Shown here piece after piece: positions 7,858-16,368 of a stretch of DNA of 64,000 nt. A program made the translations under genes and the position numbers. Each line of letters begins with the position of its first letter. The stretch's first letter is position 1. Source of the stretch: Burkholderiales bacterium (lineage in GTDB: Bacteria > Pseudomonadota > Gammaproteobacteria > Burkholderiales > SG8-41); NCBI GenBank assembly GCA_030684405.1, contig JAUXYA010000021.1, positions 124,001-188,000 of the forward strand, written 5' to 3'. The notes below the pieces were generated by a model. That model worked only from the letters and a program-made list of their open reading frames with translations. It was not told the origin of the DNA and ran no database searches.

Positions 7858-9438
7858 ATGAAAATTCGTCTACTTGCCCCTGCGGAACTGCAGCATGCGC
7901 TGCACGACGGAAAGGAAATCGCCCTGCTCGACGTCCGCGAAGACGGCGAATTCGGAGAAGATCATCTCCTGTTCGCCACCCCGCTGCCCTACAGCAGGTT
8001 CGAACTCGGGATCGGCCCCCTGGTACCGCGCAAGAATGTGCGCATCGTGCTCTGTGACGACGGCGCATCCGGGATCGCCCAGCGCGCTGCTGCGCGGCTC
8101 GCGGCCATCGGGTACACCGACCTTTCGGTGCTCGACGGTGGCACGCGCAGTTGGAAAGCGGCAGGCTATCCTCTGTTCAAGGGCGTCAACGTACCAAGCA
8201 AGCTGTTCGGCGAACTTGTGGAGCACGCCTACAATACCCCGCGCATCACCGCGCAGGACCTCGTGAAAATGCGCGAAGCGGGAGAGGATTTCGCGCTTTT
8301 TGACGGCCGCCCGGTGCACGAGCATCACAAGATGACCATCCCGGGAAGCACCTGCTGCCCCAATGCCGAGCTGCCGTACCGCATTGCGAGCATGGTGAAG
8401 AACCCGACGACCCGGATCATCGTCAACTGCGCAGGCCGCACGCGCTCCATCCTCGGCGCGCAGACCCTGATCAATTTCGGTGTGCCCAATCCGGTGTATG
8501 CCCTGGAAAACGGTACCCAGGGCTGGTACCTGTCCGACCTGCAGCTGGAGTATGGATCCGCCCGCCAGTATCCGGATCAGGTCGACGCGGCAGCGCTGCC
8601 AATGCAGCAACAGGCGGCACAGGAGCTGATCAAACGTTTCGGCGTCCGGACCGCCGCCGCAAGTGAAGTCGCCGGCTGGCTGAACGACGAATCGCGCACA
8701 ACCTACCTGTGCGATGTGCGTACCCCCGAAGAGTTCGCCGCGGGCTCCATTCCCGGCGCGCAGCACACTCCGGGCGGGCAACTGATCCAGGCCACCGACC
8801 AGTGGGTCGGCGTGCGCAACGCACGCATTGTCCTGATCGATGGTGGCGAGATGGTCCGCGCACCTGTGGTGGCCAGCTGGCTGCTGCAGCTGGGTTGCGA
8901 CGCCTGCGTGCTCGAGGGCGGCGTCACCGCCAAGCTCGCCGCGAGGCCCCCCGAAATGCCGGCGCTGCCCGATCTGCAGACAGTCAATGCCGCAGAATTC
9001 CGGGCCATGCTGGAAAAAAAATCATGCACTGCTTTCGATGTCGGCCCGAGCATGGCGTACCGCAAGGCGCATGTCGCGGAGAGCCGCTGGAGCATACGCA
9101 CGCGAATCGCGAAGGATGCAAAGGGCGTGCAAACACCCATCGTGTTGATCGGGGATGCCGATATCGCGCGTCTCGCGGCGACCGAATTGCTGGACGCCGG
9201 CATCCGGGACTTGCGCTATTTTGAAGGCGGCGCTGCGGCCTGGGAGCACGCCGGACTGGCCACTGCGGCCACGCCGGATTCACCTGCTGACCGGGACTGC
9301 ATCGACTACCTGTTTTTCGTCCACGACCGACATGCCGGAAACCGCGAAGCCATGAAGCAGTATCTGGCCTGGGAAACCGGTCTGATGGCCCAGCTCGGCG
9401 AACAGGATAAAGCGGTCTTCCGTCTACCCGTGCATTGA
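7858..9438 (+). CDS. Four-domain rhodanese-like sulfurtransferase
   Basis: The 526 residues contain four rhodanese modules at about 1-110, 125-240, 265-365 and 372-475, each with a DVR/FDGRP-type CDC25-like entry and a xLDGG or xEGG loop near its end. Only the first two keep a cysteine in the active loop: VLCDDGASG (C66) and [10 protein letters not shown] (C191). In the third the position is aspartate ([11 protein letters not shown]328) and in the fourth there is no cysteine (VLIGDADI). Thus two modules could carry persulfide and two are probably structural. The last 50 residues are extra. Quadruple rhodaneses exist in betaproteobacteria, but their sulfur donors and acceptors are not known to me. 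Confidence 0.9.
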   Translation: MKIRLLAPAELQHALHDGKEIALLDVREDGEFGEDHLLFATPLPYSRFELGIGPLVPRKNVRIVLCDDGASGIAQRAAARLAAIGYTDLSVLDGGTRSWKAAGYPLFKGVNVPSKLFGELVEHAYNTPRITAQDLVKMREAGEDFALFDGRPVHEHHKMTIPGSTCCPNAELPYRIASMVKNPTTRIIVNCAGRTRSILGAQTLINFGVPNPVYALENGTQGWYLSDLQLEYGSARQYPDQVDAAALPMQQQAAQELIKRFGVRTAAASEVAGWLNDESRTTYLCDVRTPEEFAAGSIPGAQHTPGGQLIQATDQWVGVRNARIVLIDGGEMVRAPVVASWLLQLGCDACVLEGGVTAKLAARPPEMPALPDLQTVNAAEFRAMLEKKSCTAFDVGPSMAYRKAHVAESRWSIRTRIAKDAKGVQTPIVLIGDADIARLAATELLDAGIRDLRYFEGGAAAWEHAGLATAATPDSPADRDCIDYLFFVHDRHAGNREAMKQYLAWETGLMAQLGEQDKAVFRLPVH

Positions 9439-9454
9439 GCCACGCCGTCTCAGC

Positions 9455-9931
9455 ATGAGGGTCTGGGTCGATGCGGACGCCTGTCCTGGCGTGATCAAGG
9501 ACATCCTGTACCGTGCTGCCGAGCGGGCAGGTTTTCCGCTCATCCTCGTCGCCAACCGCGCATTACAGGTGCCCCGCTCGCCCTGGATTCGGATGATTCA
9601 GGTTTCCCGCGGATTCGATGTCGCCGACAATCACATCGTCGCCGATTCGAGCCCGGGCGACCTCGTGATCACCGCCGACATTCCGCTGGCGGCCGCTGTT
9701 GTCGGCAAAGCGGTCTCAGCGCTGAATCCGCGCGGAGAGCTCTACACCCCGGACAACGTGCAGGGGTTGCTCGACATGCGCAACTTCATGGACAGCCTGC
9801 GCAGCAGCGGTGTTGAGACCGGTGGTCCACGCGCCCTCAACAGCGGCGATCGTCAGCGTTTTGCCGGCGCCCTCGAACGTTGGATCAGCTCGCTCCCTGC
9901 GGAAGATAAAAATATCAATAAAAACAAATAG
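9455..9931 (+). CDS. UPF0178 (DUF188, YaiI/YqxD) family protein
   Basis: A 158-residue protein of the DUF188 family, a PIN-like fold. The conserved start [11 protein letters not shown], the ANRALQVP segment, [24 protein letters not shown] and [16 protein letters not shown] are all present. Acidic residues in the first and third segments resemble metal-binding PIN nuclease sites, but activity is not established. The gene sits 16 nt after the rhodanese gene. Its final residues, DKNINKNK, and its stop codon are encoded by the AT-rich repeat at 9905-9937, so the natural C-terminus seems to have been replaced or extended by that element. Confidence 0.92.
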   Translation: MRVWVDADACPGVIKDILYRAAERAGFPLILVANRALQVPRSPWIRMIQVSRGFDVADNHIVADSSPGDLVITADIPLAAAVVGKAVSALNPRGELYTPDNVQGLLDMRNFMDSLRSSGVETGGPRALNSGDRQRFAGALERWISSLPAEDKNINKNK

Positions 9932-9937
9932 TTATCG
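9905..9937 (-). repeat. AT-rich intergenic element, type A, copy 2
   Basis: Minus strand core at 9917-9937 is TAACTATTTGTTTTTATT followed by GATATTTTTAT. It starts about 25 nt after the stop of the minus-strand tctC gene (9962) and overlaps the last codons and TAG stop of the plus-strand UPF0178 gene. Confidence 0.75.
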
Positions 9938-9961
9938 ATTTACTGCGCACAGACTCCAGCT

Positions 9962-10954
9962 TCAAGGCGCCTTGCGCAGCCCCAGGCTCTCGGTCAGGGC
10001 TTCGACCTCCGCGGCGTAATCGACAACCGCTGCCAGCGTTTTTGCGGAATCCAGATAATTCCAGACCCAGAGGTTGGCCTCGAGATCTTTCTTCCATTCG
10101 TCCTGCGCTGCGAGCTGCGCATAACGCACCTCCCAAAATCGCAGGGCCGCGGCATCCGTGCCTCTGGGCGCGATCACCGCACGGAAATTGGTCATCGTCC
10201 CCTTGATGCCCTGCTCGGTCCACGTCGGGACATCGGCGAGCACGCCAGCCAGCCGCTGCGGCGAAGACGTGCTGATGACGCGCATCTGACCACCGCGCAC
10301 CATTTGCACGACAGCCGACGCGGCGGTCGATACCGCATCGACATGACCGCCCAGAAGCGCTGTCACGGAGTCGGCGCTGCCCTTGAATGCCACAAACCGC
10401 ACGCGCCGCGAATCGATGCCGGCACGCTGCAGCGCCAGGGCTGCTGACAGATGATTCGCCCCGCCGATCGAGGTCGACACACCGATCACCACCGATGTCG
10501 GATCCTTCTGCAGTCGCGCGACGAGGTCACGGCCCGTGCTCAGCGGTGAGTCCGCGCGGACCGAGAGCGCAAAATACTCGTCGAACAGCATTGCGATCCA
10601 GGCAAAATCCCCGTAGGCATAGGGACTCCGGCCGACAGCGCGGCTGATCAGCACATTGAGATTGCCAATCATCTGGTAATGCCCGTTCCCCGCATGCTGG
10701 TTCAAATAACTCCAGGCAATCAAATTTCCGCCGCCGGGCTTGTTGACCACCGAAAGCGGCCCCTCATAGATGCGCTGCGACTGCCACAGTCTCTGGATCA
10801 GGCGCGCAGTCTTGTCTGGCGCCGCACCCGGCGCCGTGCCGACGATGATCTCGACATTGCGCTCCGGCTTCCAGGCCGGCTGCTGCGCCGTAAGCGTCGC
10901 CGGCAGACCGAATGCCATCAGCACACATCCAATGCACCCTGCAGTAATCTTCAC
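9962..10954 (-). CDS. TctC/Bug-family periplasmic solute receptor (divergent member)
   Basis: The real start is the GTG at 10954, preceded by a very strong AGGAGGAG with 4 nt spacing; the frame runs much further upstream but that part is antisense to the thioesterase gene. The 330-residue product has a signal peptide (hydrophobic stretch ending ATLTAQ) and the Bug-fold receptor sequence, with VEIIVGTAPGAAPDKTARLI and VVNKPGGGNLIAWSYLN in place of the usual P-F-AGG and ENRPGAG motifs. Such receptors bind tricarboxylates or other carboxylates for TctAB-type transporters. No tctA or tctB is nearby. It is clearly more divergent than the two receptors at 12925-14996. Confidence 0.88.
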   Translation of the reverse strand: MKITAGCIGCVLMAFGLPATLTAQQPAWKPERNVEIIVGTAPGAAPDKTARLIQRLWQSQRIYEGPLSVVNKPGGGNLIAWSYLNQHAGNGHYQMIGNLNVLISRAVGRSPYAYGDFAWIAMLFDEYFALSVRADSPLSTGRDLVARLQKDPTSVVIGVSTSIGGANHLSAALALQRAGIDSRRVRFVAFKGSADSVTALLGGHVDAVSTAASAVVQMVRGGQMRVISTSSPQRLAGVLADVPTWTEQGIKGTMTNFRAVIAPRGTDAAALRFWEVRYAQLAAQDEWKKDLEANLWVWNYLDSAKTLAAVVDYAAEVEALTESLGLRKAP

Positions 10955-11062
10955 TTTTCTCCTCCTGAATTGCCGTGAACTTGATACGCCGGACTCAATA
11001 TAACAAAGCCGGCCGCCTTCCCTGCGCCGACCGGTGTTAGGATTTCGCATTTTCGAAACGCC

Positions 11063-11518
11063 ATGACACGTAAAACCCGAATTGACGAAAATGTCGCACG
11101 CGCCGCCTTCGAGCAGGCGCTCGCCAGCCATGAACAGGATTTCGGCAAATTTTTCCTGGCCCGGCTGTTCGGCCTCGAGCTGACTTACAGCGTCGATGAG
11201 TGCCGTATCGAATTCGAACTCAAGGATTTCATGTTCAATCCGCAAGGCGGGCTCCACGGCGGCATCACTGCCTTCGTGCTCGACATCTCGATGGGCCACC
11301 TGCTGCATCGTACCAGCGGCGCCGGCACCACCATCGAGATGAAAGTACAGTACCTCAAAGCAGCACGCGCAGGTCGCCTGAGCTGCATCGCCCGTTTCAT
11401 ACGCCACGGACGCAGCATTTCCTTCCTGCGTTCCGAGCTGGTCGATGAGCAGGGCGAACTGATCGCCTACGCGACCTCGACCTGGAAATCGCTGCGAACG
11501 ACGGCCATTGCGGGCTGA
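11063..11518 (+). CDS. PaaI-family hotdog thioesterase
   Basis: A 151-residue hotdog-fold protein. The central helix region NPQGGLHGGITAFVLDISMG is the typical PaaI signature, with the catalytic Asp/Asn-Gly-His arrangement, and VQYLKAARAGRLSC matches the strand that follows. These enzymes hydrolyse acyl- or aryl-CoA thioesters. It is divergent from the tctC gene at 9962 and begins a short run with the PIN gene 3 nt downstream. The N-terminus to about residue 30 is longer than in PaaI itself. Substrate unknown. Confidence 0.88.
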   Translation: MTRKTRIDENVARAAFEQALASHEQDFGKFFLARLFGLELTYSVDECRIEFELKDFMFNPQGGLHGGITAFVLDISMGHLLHRTSGAGTTIEMKVQYLKAARAGRLSCIARFIRHGRSISFLRSELVDEQGELIAYATSTWKSLRTTAIAG

Positions 11519-11521
11519 TCC

Positions 11522-11965
11522 ATGGCACAGCGCCTGGTGCTCGACACCAACGTCTGGCTGGACTGGCTCGTATTCAATGATCCGGGCATATGGTCCTTGC
11601 GCAGTGCTGTGGAACAAGGTGCAGCAACAATACTCACCGATGAAGCCTGTCTCGACGAACTGACCCGGGTGCTCTCCTATCCCCTGCGCAGGCAACCGCT
11701 GGTCCCGGCGGCTCAGGCCGTTTGCATGGCCACCTGCCGCGCGCATGCCCGGGTCGTCGAGCCCGGCCCGGCAGCGTCAAGGTTGCCGGCATGCGCCGAC
11801 CCCGACGACCAGAAATTTCTCGAGCTCGCCGATCGCGCAGACGCGTACTGCCTGCTGAGCAGGGATCGTGCTCTGCTCGCTCTCGCGCGAAAATGTGCCG
11901 CAAAATTCCATATCATGACCCCCGAAAGGTTTTTCGCGCTGAACGGCTTAGAATCACCGAATTAG
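11522..11965 (+). CDS. PIN-domain protein, putative toxin-type ribonuclease
   Basis: A 147-residue single PIN domain of the COG1569-like group. Acidic residues of the nuclease site appear as LVLDTNVWLDWL (N-terminal D), TDEACLDELTRVL (mid E/D), CADPDDQKFLELA and LLSRDRALL. Relatives are often annotated as VapC-like toxin components, but here no small antitoxin gene precedes it; the gene directly follows the PaaI thioesterase with a 3 nt gap. It is therefore probably a solitary housekeeping-type PIN protein. RNA target unknown. Confidence 0.85.
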   Translation: MAQRLVLDTNVWLDWLVFNDPGIWSLRSAVEQGAATILTDEACLDELTRVLSYPLRRQPLVPAAQAVCMATCRAHARVVEPGPAASRLPACADPDDQKFLELADRADAYCLLSRDRALLALARKCAAKFHIMTPERFFALNGLESPN

Positions 11966-11990
11966 TTCCATCAAGCGCAGGAGGGTCATC

Positions 11991-12872
11991 ATGGAAGTCT
12001 TACCGCTGGGACCGGGATTCGCCGCGGAAATCCGCGGCATGAGCATGTCCGAAGTTGCCGAACAGGACAGCGCGTATCGCGCAGTGCGGGCGGCATTCGA
12101 AGAACATTCAGTACTGGTATTTCGCGATCAGCCGGTGACCGACGAACTGCAAGTGGCTTTTTCCCGCCGCTTCGGGCCCCTCGAAATCGCCAAGGCAGCC
12201 TCTCGCGGCGAAGGCACACCCTTCAGCATTCTCACCAATGTCGAGCCCGATGGCACTCTGGTTTCTCCGGGCCACAAGGAAGAGTTGCGTTCGCGCGCAA
12301 ATCAGCTATGGCACACCGACAGCTGCTTCAAGATTCCACCGGCGCTGGCCTCCGTGCTGTCGGCACGCACCGTCGCCAAAACTGGCGGTGAAACCGAGTT
12401 CACCTCAATGAGGCTCGCCTGGGAGCGCTTGCCCGCAGATCTGCGCCAGCGCCTCGACGGCGCGTATGCCTGGCATGACTATGCCCACTCCCGCGGCAAG
12501 ATCGCGCCGCACCTCGCTTCGGAGCGCGAGCGCGCCACCATGCCCGCAGTGTGCTGGCGCATGCGCTGGCGCAACCCGGTCAATGGACGCGACGCTCTGT
12601 ATGTGGCCTCGCACACCTGCGGTATTGAAGGCATGGAAAGCACCGAAGCATTGCGGCTGATCGATGAACTGACGGAACTGGCGACGCGCCCGGAACATGT
12701 CTATCAGCATCGCTGGCGCAACGGCGACGTCGTGATGTGGGACAACCGCGCCACTCTGCACCGAGGCCGCCCCTGGGCGCTGAACGAACCGCGCTACATG
12801 ATCCGCACGACCATCTCGGCCACTGAGGCCGATGGCCTCACTGAAATGTGGCCGCAACGCAACGCCGCATGA
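11991..12872 (+). CDS. TauD/TfdA-family Fe(II)/2-oxoglutarate dioxygenase
   Basis: A 293-residue member of the TauD/TfdA family. The facial triad is visible: H and D in QLWHTDSCF, the distal H in NRATLHRGRPW, and the 2-oxoglutarate-binding Arg in RYMIRTTI. The entry HSVLVFRDQPVTDE is typical of TfdA-like enzymes that open aryloxyalkanoates, taurine or alkyl sulfates by hydroxylation. The start has a strong GGAGG 8 nt upstream. The neighbouring tctC receptors suggest uptake of a carboxylate substrate, but this link is inference. A bidirectional terminator follows immediately. Confidence 0.92.
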   Translation: MEVLPLGPGFAAEIRGMSMSEVAEQDSAYRAVRAAFEEHSVLVFRDQPVTDELQVAFSRRFGPLEIAKAASRGEGTPFSILTNVEPDGTLVSPGHKEELRSRANQLWHTDSCFKIPPALASVLSARTVAKTGGETEFTSMRLAWERLPADLRQRLDGAYAWHDYAHSRGKIAPHLASERERATMPAVCWRMRWRNPVNGRDALYVASHTCGIEGMESTEALRLIDELTELATRPEHVYQHRWRNGDVVMWDNRATLHRGRPWALNEPRYMIRTTISATEADGLTEMWPQRNAA

Positions 12873-12900
12873 AAAACGCCCCGCTAAGCGGGGCGCTTTT
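12872..12900. terminator. Bidirectional intrinsic terminator
   Basis: Perfect 8 bp stem (CGCCCCGC / GCGGGGCG, 12877-12884 and 12888-12895) with a TAA loop, A5 on the left and T4 on the right. It serves both the dioxygenase gene (ends 12872) and the convergent tctC gene (ends 12925). Confidence 0.9.
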
Positions 12901-12924
12901 ACAAACCGGGCACGCAGGTCCTGT

Positions 12925-13893
12925 TCAGTTGCCCTTGATGCCCACCGCACGCACGACCTTGCCCCATTTCGCGTATTCGGAATTGAGGAACTTGCCGAAT
13001 TGCTCGGGTGTCGATGGCGCCGCATCGGTGCCGGCGCGCCGGAACCCTTCAATAACATCGGTAGACTTCAGCAACGTCGTCGTTTCACGGTTCAGCAGGT
13101 CGATGATCTGCTTCGGTGTGCCCTTGGGCACAGACATACCCATCCAGAACGTGGCCTCGTAACCCGGCACACCCGCCTCAGCGACACTCGGCACATCCGG
13201 CATCTGGTCCGAGCGCTTCGCAGTGGTTACCGCCAACGCGAGCAGGCGGCCTGACTTCTGGTGCTGCAAGGCGATTGCAATTCCCGGGAACCCGATCTTG
13301 ACCTGCCCGCCGAGCACGTCGGCGATTGCGGCACCGCTGCCCTTGTAGGAAATGTGGGTGATTTTGATGTCGGCCATCGACATGAAGAGTTCACCGAACA
13401 GGTGCTGGCCGCCGCCCGTGCCGGAGGAGGCCCAATCCAGCTTGCCCGGCTGGCTTTTTGCCAACGCTATCAGTTCCTTCACCGATTTTGCCGGCAGCGA
13501 CGGATGCACTACCAGCACGTTCGGGGCGGAACCGAACTGGGTCACCGGAATGAAATCCTTCAACGGATCGTAGGACAGCTTGCTGTAAACATGCGGGCTG
13601 ACCACGAAGGGCGTGGCCACCTGGAGGATGGTGTAGCCGTCGGCTTCGGCCCTGGCAGCCACGGCAGCGCCAAGGGCACCGCCCTGTCCGGGCCGGTTGT
13701 CGACCACGAATTGCTGTCCAAGGCGTTCCGCAAGCTTCGCAGACATGATGCGCGTCGGCACGTCCGTCGCGCCACCTGCCGCGAACGGAATGATCATCCG
13801 CACAGGCCGCTGCGGATAGTTCTGCGCGACCGCGGGTACGGCCAGCACGACAGCCAGCGTCGCAATGCCTCCAAGATTCAGAATATTGTTCAT
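12925..13893 (-). CDS. TctC/Bug-family periplasmic solute receptor
   Basis: The ATG at 13893 has GGAGGAAA 5 nt upstream and begins a signal peptide (LATLAVVLAVPAVAQ), so I use it although the frame is open further. The mature 300-residue receptor shows all family marks: RPVRMIIPFAAGGATD, VVDNRPGQGG, DGYTIL and the NVLVVHPSLPAKSVKELIAL segment. Roughly half its residues match the next receptor at 14019, so the two are tandem duplicates. Receptors of this family occur in very large numbers in Burkholderiales and usually bind dicarboxylates, aromatics or amides. No membrane partner is encoded here. Confidence 0.95.
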   Translation of the reverse strand: MNNILNLGGIATLAVVLAVPAVAQNYPQRPVRMIIPFAAGGATDVPTRIMSAKLAERLGQQFVVDNRPGQGGALGAAVAARAEADGYTILQVATPFVVSPHVYSKLSYDPLKDFIPVTQFGSAPNVLVVHPSLPAKSVKELIALAKSQPGKLDWASSGTGGGQHLFGELFMSMADIKITHISYKGSGAAIADVLGGQVKIGFPGIAIALQHQKSGRLLALAVTTAKRSDQMPDVPSVAEAGVPGYEATFWMGMSVPKGTPKQIIDLLNRETTTLLKSTDVIEGFRRAGTDAAPSTPEQFGKFLNSEYAKWGKVVRAVGIKGN

Positions 13894-13960
13894 GCACTTT
13901 CCTCCAGATTTTATTAATGTGGACTTCAAGGGGATGGTAACAATGCTTGGACTATTCTCC

Positions 13961-13991
13961 AAAAGAAAACGCCGCTGATCGCTGCGTTTTC
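13961..13991 (-). terminator. Intrinsic terminator between the tandem tctC genes
   Basis: Minus strand: GAAAACGC, an 11 nt loop, GCGTTTTC, then TTTT. It follows the stop of the receptor gene ending at 14019 and separates it from the downstream receptor gene, so the two are likely separate transcripts. Confidence 0.7.
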
Positions 13992-14018
13992 TGTCGATGT
14001 TGATGTTGCGATGCAAAA

Positions 14019-14996
14019 TCAGTCGATGGCCGCACCACTGGCCTTGACCACCTTGGCCCACTTCGCCGACTCCACTTTCAGGAAGTCGAAGAACCTCTCC
14101 GGGTTGTCCTGCCAGGCCGGCTCCTGACCCACGGCCTGCAGGCTACGACCCATCTCCGGCGTTTTCAGCACACTGACGAGATCAGCGTAAAGCTTGAGCT
14201 GGATGTCACGGGGCAGACCTTTCGGCCCTGACACGCCAAACCAGGCCACCATTTCATAACCCTTGACGCCCGCCTCGGCGATCGTCGGCACGTTCGGCAG
14301 TTCCGGCGAGCGCTTGCTGCCAGTGACGCCGAGCGGCCTGAGCTTGCCCGTCCTGATATGCGGCAGCATGCCGGCGATACCGGGAAATGCGACCTGAACC
14401 TGACCGCCGAGCAAGTCAGAGGTCACCGGACCGCTGCCGCGATAGGGTATGTGGGTCATGTTGATGCCGGCCATGCTGGCAAACAACGCGCCCGTCAGGT
14501 GCTGGGTGCTGCCGTTGCCCGAGGACGCGTAGTCAATCTGTCCGGGGCGCGCCTTGGCCAGCGCGATGAGGTCCTTGACCGACCTCACCGGTAGCGACGG
14601 ATGCACCACCAGCACATTCGGCGCACTGGTGATCTGGGTCACCGGGGTGAAATCGTTCAGAGAGTCGTACGCGAGCTTGCGGTGCAGGGCTGCACTGACG
14701 AAATGCGTGTTGCTGATCATGAATATCGTGTAGCCATCCGGCGCCGACTTTGCCGCGAGGTCGGCACCGATGGTAGATCCTGCGCCCGGACGGTTCTCGA
14801 CGATCACCTGCTGGCGCAGCGCCTCGCCCAGTTTCTGGGTGACAATGCGCCCCGGCACATCTGCCGCACCCCCCGCCGAGAACGGGATGATCATGCGTAC
14901 GGGTTTGGACGGATAACCCTGGGCCGACACCAAAACTGCAAAGCCGCCCACCATCGCTGCCGATATCAGAATTATCGTGTATCTAATTGATTTCAT
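14019..14996 (-). CDS. TctC/Bug-family periplasmic solute receptor
   Basis: A 325-residue receptor with an N-terminal signal peptide (IILISAAMVGGFAVLVSAQ) and the family motifs VRMIIPFSAGGAADV, VIVENRPGAGS, DGYTIF and NVLVVHPSLPVRSVKDLIAL. It is a close paralogue of the receptor at 12925. The loops that line the ligand site differ (for example SNTHFVSAAL against ATPFVVSPHV), so the two probably bind different molecules. It ends with the terminator at 13961. Confidence 0.95.
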   Translation of the reverse strand: MKSIRYTIILISAAMVGGFAVLVSAQGYPSKPVRMIIPFSAGGAADVPGRIVTQKLGEALRQQVIVENRPGAGSTIGADLAAKSAPDGYTIFMISNTHFVSAALHRKLAYDSLNDFTPVTQITSAPNVLVVHPSLPVRSVKDLIALAKARPGQIDYASSGNGSTQHLTGALFASMAGINMTHIPYRGSGPVTSDLLGGQVQVAFPGIAGMLPHIRTGKLRPLGVTGSKRSPELPNVPTIAEAGVKGYEMVAWFGVSGPKGLPRDIQLKLYADLVSVLKTPEMGRSLQAVGQEPAWQDNPERFFDFLKVESAKWAKVVKASGAAID

Positions 14997-15105
14997 TTAA
15001 ATTTATCCACGAGAGTAACGGGAAATCAAGAGGCGCAATGATATCACTGCATACTTGCACTGACCTGCTGACATCATTCGCCGTCGCGCTTATGGAGATT
15101 TACCC

Positions 15106-16329
15106 ATGACTGTACGAACCCACCCGGTCCATTTCCCCGGGTCATTCGGTTCCCCATTGGCCGCCCGCCTCGATCTGCCCGCGGGCATACCCGTGGCTTA
15201 TGCACTGTTCGCGCACTGCTTTACCTGCTCGAAAAATTCGCTCGCAGCGGCGCGTATCAGCGCGGCATTGGTCGAACACGGCTTCGGCGTATTGCGCTTT
15301 GATTTCACCGGACTTGGCGACAGCGCGGGCGACTTTGCGAACACCAACTTCTCCTCGAACGTTGCCGACCTCGTTGCCGCTGCTGACTGGTTACGCGCCC
15401 ACCACAGTCCCCCACGAGTGCTGATCGGACACAGCCTCGGGGGCGCTGCCGTGCTCGCCGCCGCGCGCGAGATCGAAGATGCCGGTGCCGTAGCAACCAT
15501 CGGCGCGCCCTTTCATCCGGCACATGTGCAGCATCTGCTCGGCGACATCAATCCCGATATGGAAGCGCGCGGTGAAGCAGAAGTCACCCTGCAAGACCGC
15601 AAGTTCCGCGTCCGCAAGCAGTTCCTCGAAGACCTCGCGAAACAGGACAATGCCGAACACATCGGCCGGCTACGCAAAGCCCTGCTGATATTCCACTCCC
15701 CGCGCGACACCGTGGTCGACATCGCCAATGCCGCGCACATCTTTGCCGCGGCCAAGCATCCGAAAAGTTTTGTATCCCTGGATAGCGCCGATCATCTGCT
15801 GACAGCCAGGGCCGACGCCCAATACGTGGCCGCCGTACTCGCGGCCTGGGCAAGCCGCTATGTCGGCCAGGCGACAGATACGGTTCAGTCGAACCCGCAA
15901 GGTAGTGTCATCGTGCGGGAGACCGGTGAAGGCCGTTACACTCAGGACATAGTCGCAGGTTCGCACCACCTGCGCGCCGACGAACCCGCTGCCGTCGGCG
16001 GCAACGATTCTGGTTTCACACCCTATGAACTGCTGTTGGCGGGACTCGGTGCCTGCACTTCAATGACGCTGCGCATGTATGCCGAGCAGAAGAAATGGCC
16101 GCTGGAGCGCGTCACAGTTGAGCTCAGCCACAATAAAATCGATGCCGCGGATTGCCCCGACTGCGAGACCCAGGAAGGCAAAGTCGACCAGATAAAACGG
16201 AAGATCACGCTGCAGGGAGACCTCGATACCGAGCAGCGCGCACGACTGATTGAAATCGCCAACAGATGTCCGCTACATCGCACCCTGCACTCCGAGGTCC
16301 TCGTCAGGACCTCCTTATCCGATCAGTAA
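15106..16329 (+). CDS. Alpha/beta hydrolase-OsmC fusion protein
   Basis: A 407-residue fusion. Residues 1-255 form an alpha/beta hydrolase with nucleophile elbow GHSLGG (Ser110), an acid in HSPRDTVVD and His230 in DSADH. Residues 265-405 form an OsmC/Ohr-type domain with the two redox cysteines in GLGACTSMTL (C317) and RCPLHRTL (C388), which reduce organic hydroperoxides. The same fusion is known from other proteobacteria; the hydrolase may release or process the peroxidised acyl substrate. The start has GGAG 8 nt upstream. The extra CPDC at about 360-363 is unusual and could be another redox or metal pair. Confidence 0.93.
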   Translation: MTVRTHPVHFPGSFGSPLAARLDLPAGIPVAYALFAHCFTCSKNSLAAARISAALVEHGFGVLRFDFTGLGDSAGDFANTNFSSNVADLVAAADWLRAHHSPPRVLIGHSLGGAAVLAAAREIEDAGAVATIGAPFHPAHVQHLLGDINPDMEARGEAEVTLQDRKFRVRKQFLEDLAKQDNAEHIGRLRKALLIFHSPRDTVVDIANAAHIFAAAKHPKSFVSLDSADHLLTARADAQYVAAVLAAWASRYVGQATDTVQSNPQGSVIVRETGEGRYTQDIVAGSHHLRADEPAAVGGNDSGFTPYELLLAGLGACTSMTLRMYAEQKKWPLERVTVELSHNKIDAADCPDCETQEGKVDQIKRKITLQGDLDTEQRARLIEIANRCPLHRTLHSEVLVRTSLSDQ

Positions 16330-16368
16330 CTGTGAAGAGCGCCACAGGCGTGGAATAATCGGCTGAAC

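Noticed and set aside
12872-12900. Hairpin considered as a regulatory leader
   Set aside because: It sits between two convergent gene ends with A and T runs on both sides, so a bidirectional terminator explains it.
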